The notes under the pieces were generated by a model. The model ran no database searches. It saw only the letters and a program-made list of their open reading frames with translations, and was not told where the DNA came from. A DNA stretch of 64,000 nt. Source: an uncultured Halieaceae bacterium. GTDB taxonomy: Bacteria; Pseudomonadota; Gammaproteobacteria; Pseudomonadales; Halieaceae. Below are positions 1-9,183 of this stretch, piece by piece (position 1 is the first letter of the stretch; each line of letters opens with the position of its first letter). The position numbers were made by a program, and so were the translations under genes. The stretch is from assembly GCA_938074045.1 (NCBI GenBank), contig CALJGI010000017.1:1-64000 (forward strand), written 5' to 3'.

Positions 1-2094
1 GCTACAACGCAGCCTGTGCCTGAACTCAGGCTGGCGTTGATTGATGGCACCGGTGCTGCGGTCGAACCAACCGTAAACTCTGTCACCTCGGCTATTTTGC
101 AGGTCACCGCTGTTTCCACCGATGGTGTTACTGATACGGAACTGCCGAATGCGATCCTCAGCGCAACTACAACCATCGGTTCTATCGAACCAACTTCAGG
201 CACCGTTTTGACAGATCAGGATGGCCAGGGGAGTTTCACGGTTCGCGGTACCGGCGAGTTAGGCGCTGGTACGATTACGGTAACACTGTCAGGAACCAGT
301 GCGAGCGCATCCATCAATATTGAGGTTGCGGAAGCTGAACTATTACTTGGAGTGTTCGATGCCAATGATCCGGCGCTGTTTTTCCCAGGCGTTTTACGTA
401 TTCCCAATCTGGATCAGACTACATTCGAATTGGCGGCTGGCGGCTCCACCCGTGTTGAAGTCGATATTGCTCAGGAAGTTGATGGCGCAATTGTTCCCTT
501 CGAGGACAATGTTACTGTGGTCTTCTCCAGCGCGTGTGCGTCATCCGGATCGTCCAGTGTAGGCCCCAGCGATGAAGCCACGGGTGGAACCGCGGAAGCT
601 ACATATACCGCTGTGGATTGCGAGGGAGATGATCCGATAACTGCATCACTGGCATTGTCCTCCAGCGTAACGGCACAGGGGACGATTAATGTGCTGCAGT
701 CGCCAGCGAACTCCATCACTTTTGTTTCTGCGACACCGCAGCTCATTGGACTCAAAGGCACTGGTGGGCAGGGACGTAGTGAAACCTCCGCCGTTATGTT
801 CCAGGTGTTCGATGAAATCGGGCAGCCTGCGACGGGACAGCTGGTTAATTTCGAATTGTCCACCGGGGTCGGGAACGTATCGCTTACCAGTGATAATGCG
901 ACTTCAGATGTAAATGGTTTTGTCACAGCCATTGTGCAATCGGGTGATGTGGCGACGCCTGTCCGCGTAGTCGCGTCCATCGATGGAACCTGGATTACCA
1001 GCGTTTCAGATCGCCTGGTTATTACCACGGGCGTTCCGGATCAGAACTCAATGTCGCTGTCCGCTTCCCAGTTCAATATTTCAGGCGGAAACATAGACGG
1101 TGAAACAACCGAAATGACGATTCGGATGGCGGACAAATTTAATAACCCGGTTCCCGACGGCACCGCTGTGAACTTCTGGACGGAATTTGCACGTATTGGT
1201 ACCGATGCCGGGGCTTGTGAAACCACCAACAGCGCGTGTACCGTGACGTTGGAAAGTCAGAATCCAAGACGCCCATTGGGTGATGATATTGCCGCCGCCC
1301 GAAATACCATTTTCAATACAGTTTGTCCTACCTACGGGCAAGCAGGACCCTGCCCGGCGGATCTGGGGAACGTATATGGCCGCAGGTCATCTATCCTGGT
1401 TTTTGCACTCGGAGAAGAGTCGTTTATCGACGACAATGGCAACGGTTTGTACGATCAGGGCGAATTCTTTCAGGATCTCGGGGAAGCGTTTGTCGACAAC
1501 AATGAAGATGGCGTATACAACGGTGATTGCACGGATAATTCGCTTACCTGCCTGAGTGGTAAGGAAGAGATATTTGTCGATTTTAATGGTGATGGCGTCT
1601 ATAACGCACCGAACGCCGCCGGCGCTGTCTACAACGGCTTACTCTGTGCTCTAGAAGGAGCTGGTTGCACAAAGGATCTGGTACATGTGTTTGCTCAGAG
1701 TACCGTTATTCTTTCGAATACGGACCAGACTGTAATCCTGACAGAAAACAACCAGGTCTTTAACGACAGCATTTATCTGAGTGATAACATTCCCGACGAC
1801 CCAAATGCTGTGGGTGAGCGTACCTTTACCGCCTATATAGCAGATATTTACAACAATGCACCCGCCACGGGCGCAACGGTCAGCATTTCGAGCGACTGTA
1901 AACTGGCCGGTGAACCCGGCGTGGTAATGCCAAACACCTTGGCTCCGGGTGCTCTGGCTGTCAGTTTTACTCTGTCACCGGTAGCCGATAACGCGGAACC
2001 GATACAGGGTACGGTATCAATATCGGTTGCGCTGCCTAATGGCGATGTAAATCCCCAGGTGGTCTACAGCTGTTTCGATCCAGCCGGTATTTAA
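1..2094 (+). CDS. Large secreted Ig-like (Big_1/invasin-type) repeat protein, C-terminal part
   Basis: The frame is open to the left edge, so this is the C-terminal part (about 697 residues) of a longer protein; a GTG at 16 is probably internal. The chain is rich in Thr, Ser, Val, Gly and Asp and contains repeated beta-sandwich-like stretches. Phrases such as 'DEIGQPATGQLVNFELSTG' and 'DKFNNPVPDGTAVNFW' are typical of bacterial Ig-like group 1 domains found in invasins and adhesins. At about residues 470-540 three calcium-loop-like motifs occur (DDNGNGLYDQGE, DNNEDGVYNG, DFNGDGVYN), resembling EF-hand/dockerin loops. Paired cysteines (SACASS, DCEGDD, CETTNSACTV) suggest export and disulfides. 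No C-terminal anchor or sorting signal is visible. Likely a surface or extracellular adhesin/lipoprotein; ligand unknown. A strong terminator follows. Confidence 0.75.
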   Translation, partial: ATTQPVPELRLALIDGTGAAVEPTVNSVTSAILQVTAVSTDGVTDTELPNAILSATTTIGSIEPTSGTVLTDQDGQGSFTVRGTGELGAGTITVTLSGTSASASINIEVAEAELLLGVFDANDPALFFPGVLRIPNLDQTTFELAAGGSTRVEVDIAQEVDGAIVPFEDNVTVVFSSACASSGSSSVGPSDEATGGTAEATYTAVDCEGDDPITASLALSSSVTAQGTINVLQSPANSITFVSATPQLIGLKGTGGQGRSETSAVMFQVFDEIGQPATGQLVNFELSTGVGNVSLTSDNATSDVNGFVTAIVQSGDVATPVRVVASIDGTWITSVSDRLVITTGVPDQNSMSLSASQFNISGGNIDGETTEMTIRMADKFNNPVPDGTAVNFWTEFARIGTDAGACETTNSACTVTLESQNPRRPLGDDIAAARNTIFNTVCPTYGQAGPCPADLGNVYGRRSSILVFALGEESFIDDNGNGLYDQGEFFQDLGEAFVDNNEDGVYNGDCTDNSLTCLSGKEEIFVDFNGDGVYNAPNAAGAVYNGLLCALEGAGCTKDLVHVFAQSTVILSNTDQTVILTENNQVFNDSIYLSDNIPDDPNAVGERTFTAYIADIYNNAPATGATVSISSDCKLAGEPGVVMPNTLAPGALAVSFTLSPVADNAEPIQGTVSISVALPNGDVNPQVVYSCFDPAGI

Positions 2095-2113
2095 CCGAGC
2101 CGTTAGCAAATAC

Positions 2114-2147
2114 ACCCCGGTTGTAGTGACCGGGGTTTTCCTTTTCC
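2114..2147 (+). terminator. Rho-independent terminator after the Ig-like gene
   Basis: An 8-bp perfect stem (ACCCCGGT/ACCGGGGT) with a 7-nt loop is followed by a T-rich tail (TTTCCTTTTCC). It begins 20 bases after the stop codon of the Ig-like protein and separates it from the metallo-hydrolase gene. Confidence 0.85.
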
Positions 2148-2169
2148 TATACTACGAGGCGGTGAATAC

Positions 2170-3267
2170 TTGAGCCCGCAGCAACTCCGTTACCCATTTT
2201 CTCAGCCGCCATTAGTGGGCACCACAGTGACCGTAGCGCCGGGTATTAAATGGCTACGCATGTCGCTACCCATGAAGCTGGATCACATCAATCTCTATCT
2301 TCTGGATGCCGGTGACGGTTGGTGGATTATCGATACAGGTATGAAGATTGGTGAGACCCGTGATCACTGGGAGACTATTTTTGAAAACGAGTTGGAGGGT
2401 AAACCAGTTCTCGCCGTGTTGTGCACCCACATGCACCCGGACCACTGTGGTCAGGCTGGCTGGTTGTGTGATAAATGGCGAGTTCCGCTCTATATGACCC
2501 GGACCGAATATTTGTATGCCCGTACGCTATCAAAATTGGGTGCTGAGGATATTGCCTGGACACACGTTGATTTTTATCGGCGAGCTGGAATACACGACTA
2601 TTCGTTGGAAAAAGCACGAGAGCAACAGCACGGATTTGGTAGTGTCGTTGAACCGCTGCCGAGAGCTTATAGGCGTCTTGCGGATGGAGATTTTGTCACT
2701 GTCGGAAATTTGCGCTGGCGGGTGCTTACCGGGCAGGGTCATTCCCCGGAGCACGCCTGTCTCTATAATGAGTCACTGAATGTGTTACTGGCTGGAGATC
2801 AGGTTATTCCGCGGATCACATCCAATGTCAGCGTTATGGCCATGGAGCCCGAGGCCAACCCACTGCGATTGTGGATGGACTCACACAGAAAGTTTCTTGA
2901 TCAGCTTCCGGCCGACACTCTGGTCCTGCCTGCCCACAACACACCTTTTTATGGCCTGCATCACCGGTTGCGTGCACTCTTGACTCACCATGAGGATCAC
3001 CTTCTTGCACTGGAGGAAGCCTGTGTTGAACCCAAAACCGCACTGGAGTTATTGCCTGTGTTGTTCAAACGCAAGCTTGACCAGTCGCAGCAGGGGCTTG
3101 CGCTGGGTGAGTGTATCGCGCACCTGCACCTCTTGATGTATCGTGGACAAATGCTGCGAGATCTCGATGATGATGGCTGCTATCGCTATCACTCTATTGA
3201 TGAGAGTCTGCCAGTGCGCGCTCGTCCCGGGACACATACTGCACATGATGGCCCGTTGGAAGTTTGA
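2170..3267 (+). CDS. Metallo-beta-lactamase-fold hydrolase (glyoxalase II-like)
   Basis: A 365-residue protein of the MBL-fold hydrolase superfamily. The metal-binding HxHxDH motif is at residues 87-92 (THMHPDHCG), followed by GHSPEHACLY (third metal His), LLAGDQVI (bridging Asp) and LPAHNTPF (distal His). The C-terminal ~80 residues match the extra helical region seen in the proteobacterial 'MBL fold metallo-hydrolase' relatives of glyoxalase II. The TTG start at 2170 is used because the N-terminal segment (YPFSQPPLVG...APGIKWLRMSLPMKLDHINLYLLD) is characteristic of the family and GAGG lies upstream; no ATG fits as well. Substrate unknown; thioester or lactone hydrolysis is possible. The SDR gene follows on the same strand after 64 bases. 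Confidence 0.85.
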   Translation: MSPQQLRYPFSQPPLVGTTVTVAPGIKWLRMSLPMKLDHINLYLLDAGDGWWIIDTGMKIGETRDHWETIFENELEGKPVLAVLCTHMHPDHCGQAGWLCDKWRVPLYMTRTEYLYARTLSKLGAEDIAWTHVDFYRRAGIHDYSLEKAREQQHGFGSVVEPLPRAYRRLADGDFVTVGNLRWRVLTGQGHSPEHACLYNESLNVLLAGDQVIPRITSNVSVMAMEPEANPLRLWMDSHRKFLDQLPADTLVLPAHNTPFYGLHHRLRALLTHHEDHLLALEEACVEPKTALELLPVLFKRKLDQSQQGLALGECIAHLHLLMYRGQMLRDLDDDGCYRYHSIDESLPVRARPGTHTAHDGPLEV

Positions 3268-3331
3268 ACCCCGGCGAACATGATTTGTTTGTTGTAACCG
3301 CAATAACCGACAGAGCAAGGGAGAATTCACC

Positions 3332-4195
3332 ATGCCAGAGATGGTAAGCAAAACTGTCTTTGTAACAGGTGCGACCAGCGGCGTGGGACTTGCCACGGTC
3401 AAGAATCTGGCGGCAGATGGAGCTTATCTGGTGCTGTTGTGCCGCAACCATGCCAAAGGGGAGGAAGTTTGTTCGACTCTCAAAAAACTTCACCCGGAAT
3501 CTCACGACCCGACTCTGCTTGTTGCCGACATGGCGAACCTCGATGACTTGAGGCGCGTCGTTGCGGCTTATGCAGAGCAGGGTGGAACGATTGATGTGTT
3601 GGTCAACAATGCAGGTGTGGTCTGCACCCAGAGGGAGTTGACCTCTGACGGGTTTGAGATGACCTTCGCTGTGAATCACCTCGCGCCCTTTTTGCTGACT
3701 GGTTTGCTGTTGCCGAATCTTATGCAGGCACCCGAGGCACGCATTGTAAATGTAGCTTCAGATGCTCATAACTTTGTGCGAGGTATGGACTTTTCCGATC
3801 TACAATCGGAAAAACGCTACAGTACGTTTAAGGTTTACGGTCAGTCGAAATTGGCCAATCTGCTGTATACATTGGAGCTTTCCACGCGGCTGCAGGGAAC
3901 GAAGATTACTGCAAATGCATTACATCCCGGAGCCGTGGCCACGGGTCTGGGGTCGCAAAATGGCATCATGGGTAAGTGGATAATGAAGTTGTTGAGCCCA
4001 TTTTTCAAAACCCCGGAACAGGGAGCCGCAACCTCACTGTTTTTGTGTAAATCTGATGATGTAGCAAATGTTTCCGGGGCTTATTTCGTTGATAGCAGGC
4101 CTGCCAAGCCCAAGCCCTGGGCTTTGGACGCTGGTGCAGCCAGTAGATTGTGGGCCTGTAGCAGTGAGATGACGCAGATCGACTATCCCCGCTGA
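3332..4195 (+). CDS. Short-chain dehydrogenase/reductase, retinol-dehydrogenase-like
   Basis: A 287-residue classical SDR. The nucleotide-binding TGATSGVG is at residues 12-19, NNAG in the middle, and the catalytic YGQSK at about 169-173. An Arg soon after the glycine-rich loop (LLCRN) favours NADP(H). The overall pattern (VNHLAPFLLTGLLLP; NALHPGAVATGLG) resembles the retinol dehydrogenase/WW-domain oxidoreductase-like SDR branch, which in bacteria acts on unknown alcohols or ketones. The ATG at 3332 has AAGGGAG upstream. It lies between the MBL hydrolase and exonuclease III genes; no functional link is evident. Confidence 0.85.
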   Translation: MPEMVSKTVFVTGATSGVGLATVKNLAADGAYLVLLCRNHAKGEEVCSTLKKLHPESHDPTLLVADMANLDDLRRVVAAYAEQGGTIDVLVNNAGVVCTQRELTSDGFEMTFAVNHLAPFLLTGLLLPNLMQAPEARIVNVASDAHNFVRGMDFSDLQSEKRYSTFKVYGQSKLANLLYTLELSTRLQGTKITANALHPGAVATGLGSQNGIMGKWIMKLLSPFFKTPEQGAATSLFLCKSDDVANVSGAYFVDSRPAKPKPWALDAGAASRLWACSSEMTQIDYPR

Positions 4196-4228
4196 TCGTC
4201 TTTACGTGGCACCAACAGAGAACACCAG

Positions 4229-5008
4229 ATGAGAATTATCACGGTAAATACCAATGGAATCAGGGCGGCGGCCCGCAAAGGTTTTTTTGACTGGCTCCCT
4301 GAACAGCAGGCCGATGTGGTTTGTATTCAGGAAACCAAGGCGCAGGTTGATCAGTTGACTGACCCTATATTCTCTCCAGAGGGCTATCATTGCTACTACT
4401 TTGACGCGGAGAAAAAAGGTTATAGCGGGACAGCGGTTTACTCAAAGCAGAAACCCATGAAGGTTACCAGGGGTTTGGGTTGGGATCCCATTGATTCTGA
4501 AGGACGATATCTTCAGGTCGATTTTAAGGGACTCAGTGTTGTTTCCCTTTATATGCCATCTGGCAGCAGCGGCGATGCAGCGCAGCAGAAAAAAAATCGT
4601 GTCCTTGAACTTATCATGGAGCACTTTCGTGCAATGCGCAGAAAGCGGCGTGAGTTCATTATCTGTGCCGATTGGAATATATGTCACAAAAATATCGATA
4701 TTAAGAATTGGCGAGGAAACCGCAAGAATTCCGGGTTTTTGCCCCATGAGAGAGCGTGGTTGGATCAACTCTATGACGATGTTGGCTATGTGGATTCATT
4801 TCGTGCGGTCAATGAATTAGACGACCAGTACACGTGGTGGTCAAACAGAGGCCAGGCCTGGGCCAAGAACGTGGGGTGGCGCCTTGATTATCAGGTCGTT
4901 ACACCCGGGCTAGCACGGCGGATTCTGAGTGCTGATATCTACAAGGATGAGAGGTTCTCTGATCACGCCCCACAGATCATGGATTACGAGGGGGAGATAC
5001 AGGTCTAA
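4229..5008 (+). CDS. xth: Exodeoxyribonuclease III (AP endonuclease)
   Basis: A 259-residue member of the exonuclease III/APE family, which incises DNA at abasic sites and removes 3'-blocking groups in base excision repair. Conserved motifs run in order: NTNGIRAA near the N-terminus, QETKAQ (metal-binding Glu), the active-site ADWNICHKNIDI, and the C-terminal FSDHAPQIMDYE containing the Asp-His catalytic pair. Length matches the ExoA-type branch of the family. The ATG start follows an AGAACACCAG leader. It is likely transcribed with, or downstream of, the SDR gene. Confidence 0.95.
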   Translation: MRIITVNTNGIRAAARKGFFDWLPEQQADVVCIQETKAQVDQLTDPIFSPEGYHCYYFDAEKKGYSGTAVYSKQKPMKVTRGLGWDPIDSEGRYLQVDFKGLSVVSLYMPSGSSGDAAQQKKNRVLELIMEHFRAMRRKRREFIICADWNICHKNIDIKNWRGNRKNSGFLPHERAWLDQLYDDVGYVDSFRAVNELDDQYTWWSNRGQAWAKNVGWRLDYQVVTPGLARRILSADIYKDERFSDHAPQIMDYEGEIQV

Positions 5009-5083
5009 ATTGCGTGGCTTAAGTAAACACGGTACATTAGCCGCCATTTTCAAGCTCCATCATTTCGATTGACAGGTATTTAT

Positions 5084-5413
5084 ATGAGTTTCTTTATCCC
5101 TGATGCCCACGCTCAGGCCGCTGCGGCCCCGCCGGGCGGTGACATGTTTCAAATTTTCTTTTTGATCAGTCTGTTTCTGCTGTTTTACTTTATCGCTATT
5201 CGTCCACAGCGAAAAAGACAGAAGGAGCATTCGGCCATGGTGTCGGCACTCAACAAGGGTGACGAGGTTATCACCAGTGCTGGAATTCTTGGTAAGATCA
5301 CGCGCCTCGAGGAAAATTACGTGGTGTTACAGGTAGCCGACAAGGTCGAACTGAAATTTCAGCGGGGCGCCATCAGTGCCGTCCTGCCCAAGGGTACGCT
5401 CAAGGCGGTGTAA
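5084..5413 (+). CDS. yajC: Preprotein translocase accessory protein YajC
   Basis: A 109-residue inner-membrane protein with a single N-terminal transmembrane helix (FQIFFLISLFLLFYFIAI) followed by IRPQRKRQKEH, the signature of YajC, and a small cytoplasmic beta domain (GDEVITSAGILGKI). YajC associates with SecDF-YidC. The ATG at 5084 is chosen over an upstream TTG at 5069 because MSFFIPDAHAQ is the usual YajC N-terminus. In most gammaproteobacteria yajC sits between tgt and secDF. Here it is followed at once by a D-cysteine desulfhydrase-like gene, so it is an orphan copy or a rearranged locus. Confidence 0.93.
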   Translation: MSFFIPDAHAQAAAAPPGGDMFQIFFLISLFLLFYFIAIRPQRKRQKEHSAMVSALNKGDEVITSAGILGKITRLEENYVVLQVADKVELKFQRGAISAVLPKGTLKAV

Positions 5414-5435
5414 GTCCGCCTGGGTCGGTAGGGCT

Positions 5436-6467
5436 ATGTCTCTCGTCTATCCTCGACGACTGGCTCTTGCCAGCCTGCCGACGCCATTAGAACCGTTGCG
5501 ACGCTGGTCATTCGACAATCCGCATGCGCCGCGTATCTGGGTAAAACGAGATGACTTGACGGGGTCTCTGCTCAGCGGAAATAAAGTCCGGAAACTGGAA
5601 TTTATTGCTGCTGCAGCATTGGACTCTGGTTGTGATACGCTGATAACCAGCGGTGGTGTGCAGTCTAACCACTGTCGGGCAACGGCGGCTGTTGCAGCCA
5701 GGCTCGGTCTAAAAGTTCATTTGTTGTTACGGGGTGATGACGAGGATATCCCCGACGGCAATCTGTTGCTGGATCTTTTATTTGGCGCGGAAGTCACCTG
5801 CTTTCCCAAACGCAATTTCTCTGATCGTCTCAACGACCGCTATGATCAACTTCAGCGGCAATATTCTGATGCCGGGCACAAGGCTATGTGTGTACCGATA
5901 GGGGCCAGTAACGGCATTGGGATATGGGGTTATCTATCGGCATGGGATGAACTGATGCAGGATTTTGAACGTCTCGGAATATCCCCTGACCACGTAGTGA
6001 CGGCGACAGGCTCCGGTGGAACTCAGGCGGGTCTTACCCTGGGTGTGGCATTGAATGGAAATTCATCGCGGGTCTGGGGAATCAATGTATGCGATGACGA
6101 GGCTTATTTCAGGAACAAGATAGCCGAGGACATCGCGGAGTGGGCAGCATTGTACCCCAATAATCGAGTTCCAGAAAATGTGGACGTAAATGTGATTGAA
6201 GGATACGTTGGCAAGGGATACGGTCATGCGACGCCAGAGCTACTGCGATTTATACAGGCCATGGCCACTTGCGAAGGGCTGATTCTCGATCCGGTGTACA
6301 CGGGGAAAGCGTGCTATGGGCTGTTTAAGGAAATTGAAAAGGGACGGTTCGATGAGGCTGATGACATTGTTTTCGTCCACACCGGGGGAGTGTTTGGGCT
6401 TTATCCATACCGCGAACAATTTGCCCGGCTTCAGCGGCTGGTTGATACGGAGGTGGCAGCCGAATGA
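5436..6467 (+). CDS. D-cysteine desulfhydrase / ACC deaminase family PLP enzyme
   Basis: A 343-residue fold-type II PLP enzyme. The lysine that binds PLP is in SGNKVRKLEF (about residue 51), followed by the conserved SGGVQSNHCRATA and a GSGGTQAGL phosphate-binding loop. This architecture is shared by D-cysteine desulfhydrase (DcyD; D-cysteine to pyruvate, H2S and ammonia) and 1-aminocyclopropane-1-carboxylate deaminase. DcyD-type activity is more common in gammaproteobacteria, and cysB lies two genes downstream, but substrate cannot be fixed by eye. ATG 5436 is preferred over an upstream in-frame start that overlaps yajC. Its stop overlaps the next start (ATGA), indicating coupling to the 5'-nucleotidase. 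Confidence 0.85.
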   Translation: MSLVYPRRLALASLPTPLEPLRRWSFDNPHAPRIWVKRDDLTGSLLSGNKVRKLEFIAAAALDSGCDTLITSGGVQSNHCRATAAVAARLGLKVHLLLRGDDEDIPDGNLLLDLLFGAEVTCFPKRNFSDRLNDRYDQLQRQYSDAGHKAMCVPIGASNGIGIWGYLSAWDELMQDFERLGISPDHVVTATGSGGTQAGLTLGVALNGNSSRVWGINVCDDEAYFRNKIAEDIAEWAALYPNNRVPENVDVNVIEGYVGKGYGHATPELLRFIQAMATCEGLILDPVYTGKACYGLFKEIEKGRFDEADDIVFVHTGGVFGLYPYREQFARLQRLVDTEVAAE

Positions 6468-7363
6468 GTGAGCTTGCGCATAGCCCGCTGATACTCGCCA
6501 TTTCTTCCCGGGCACTATTTGACCTGGACGCCAGTCATGAGGTGTATGAGCAGCAGGGCCTGGCAGCCTATCAACAGTATCAGATCAGTCATGAGGACAA
6601 ACCTCTTGCGCCGGGCGAAGCCTTTCCACTGGTAAACAAACTGCTTGCGCTGAACACAAAATTGGGCGGGGAGAGAAGGGTAGAGGTTATCCTGTTGTCC
6701 CGTAACAGCGCTGACACCGGTTTGCGGGTTTTCAACTCCATTCAACACCACGGGCTCGATATCAGTCGCGCAGCTTTTTGTGGCGGTGAGAGCCCTTACC
6801 GGTATATCAATGCCTTTGGAAGTCACCTTTTCTTGTCAACCCATGCCGATGATGTGCGCAATGCGCTGCAGAATGGCGTGGCGGCGGCAACGCTGGTTTC
6901 CAACCAGTCCAACACTAATGACGATGAGACCCTGCGCTTCGCATTTGATGGCGACGCTGTTCTGTTTTCGGATGAGGCCGAAAGGATTTATAAGCAGGAG
7001 GGGTTGGATGCCTTTGCCGCCAGTGAGCGGGCGGCGGCACATGAACCCCTCAGTGGTGGGCCATTCAAGGCATTTTTAGCTGCGTTGCAGCACCTTCAGG
7101 CAGCTTTTCCAATCGACAGATCACCTATCAGAACAGCGTTGGTGACGGCGCGCTCTGCACCCGCCCACGAAAGAGTAATACGAACGCTCAGAGCCTGGAA
7201 CATTCGATTGGATGAATCGATTTTCCTGGGCGGATTGGAAAAGGGAGAGTTTTTACGCTCTTTTCGAGCTGATGTCTTTTTCGATGATCAGGAAATCCAT
7301 TGTCAATCCGCGAGTTCTCATGTGGCGACCGGCCATGTACCCCATGGCATCGCCAACGAGTAG
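6464..7363 (+). CDS. 5'-nucleotidase (cytosolic NT5C1/YjjG-unrelated family)
   Basis: A 299-residue protein of the 5'-nucleotidase family related to eukaryotic cytosolic 5'-nucleotidase I. A HAD-like nucleophile motif lies near the N-terminus (SSRALFDLDASH, Asp20), with EVILLSRNSADTGLRVF in the middle and VFFDDQEIH near the C-terminus as the metal-binding acidic pair. It would dephosphorylate nucleoside monophosphates. The start overlaps the stop of the upstream PLP enzyme by 4 bases, so the pair is translationally coupled; why these two are linked is not obvious. Confidence 0.88.
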   Translation: MSELAHSPLILAISSRALFDLDASHEVYEQQGLAAYQQYQISHEDKPLAPGEAFPLVNKLLALNTKLGGERRVEVILLSRNSADTGLRVFNSIQHHGLDISRAAFCGGESPYRYINAFGSHLFLSTHADDVRNALQNGVAAATLVSNQSNTNDDETLRFAFDGDAVLFSDEAERIYKQEGLDAFAASERAAAHEPLSGGPFKAFLAALQHLQAAFPIDRSPIRTALVTARSAPAHERVIRTLRAWNIRLDESIFLGGLEKGEFLRSFRADVFFDDQEIHCQSASSHVATGHVPHGIANE

Positions 7364-8485
<1,122 letters not shown>

Positions 8486-8568
8486 AACCTGCACATCCGG
8501 CTGGTATCGTAATCGCGTTTCCATTAGAGTGTCCGGCGCTAAAATAATGATGAAATAGAGGAATCGTA

Positions 8569-9183
8569 GTGGAAATAGCGTGTTTGGACCTTGAGGGGGT
8601 GCTGGTTCCGGAAATTTGGATTGAGTTTGCAGAACGCACAGGTATTGAAGAGTTGCGGGCAACCACCAGGGATGTTTCCGATTACGATGTCTTGATGAAA
8701 CAGCGACTGGCGCTGCTGGCACAGCACGGTTTCAAAATTAGCGATATTCACAGCGTGATACGCGAGTTAAAACCCTTGCCAGGTGCAGTAGAGTTTGTAG
8801 ACTGGCTGCGGGAGCGTTATCAGGTTGTTATTCTATCCGATACGTTTTACGAGTTTTCAAGTCCCTTGATGGCTCAACTCGGCTGGCCGACTCTGTTGTG
8901 TCATCGGCTGGAAGTCGACGCCGAGGGTGCTGTTATTGACTATCATCTGCGTCAGGAGAATCCCAAGGGGTCTGCTGTGCAAGCCCTCCAGGGATTGCAC
9001 TATCGCGTTATCGCTGCGGGAGATTCCTACAATGATATTGCCATGCTGCAAGAAGCAGATGCGGGTATTCTCTTCCACGCGCCCGAGCACGTGACAGCCG
9101 AGTTTCCGGAGTTTCCATCTGTACAAACCTATGAGGCTCTGCAGGCTGAGTTTACCCAAGCGAGCGATTTTCTGCGTCTCTAG
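8569..9183 (+). CDS. thrH: ThrH, bifunctional phosphoserine phosphatase/homoserine phosphotransferase
   Basis: A 204-residue HAD-superfamily enzyme matching ThrH, known from Pseudomonas to have phosphoserine phosphatase activity and to transfer phosphate from phosphoserine to homoserine. HAD motif I is CLDLEGVLVPE (nucleophile Asp7, with Glu9 in place of the usual second Asp, as in ThrH). Motif II is ILSDTFYEFS and motif IV is GDSYNDIAMLQEADAGI. The start is GTG at 8569, preceded by a GAGGAATC leader; length agrees with the family. It is convergent with pabB, the two stops overlapping by four bases. Confidence 0.93.
   Translation: MEIACLDLEGVLVPEIWIEFAERTGIEELRATTRDVSDYDVLMKQRLALLAQHGFKISDIHSVIRELKPLPGAVEFVDWLRERYQVVILSDTFYEFSSPLMAQLGWPTLLCHRLEVDAEGAVIDYHLRQENPKGSAVQALQGLHYRVIAAGDSYNDIAMLQEADAGILFHAPEHVTAEFPEFPSVQTYEALQAEFTQASDFLRL

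Noticed and set aside
3194-3679. 161-codon minus-strand frame spanning the MBL and SDR genes
   Set aside because: Antisense to two well-supported genes.
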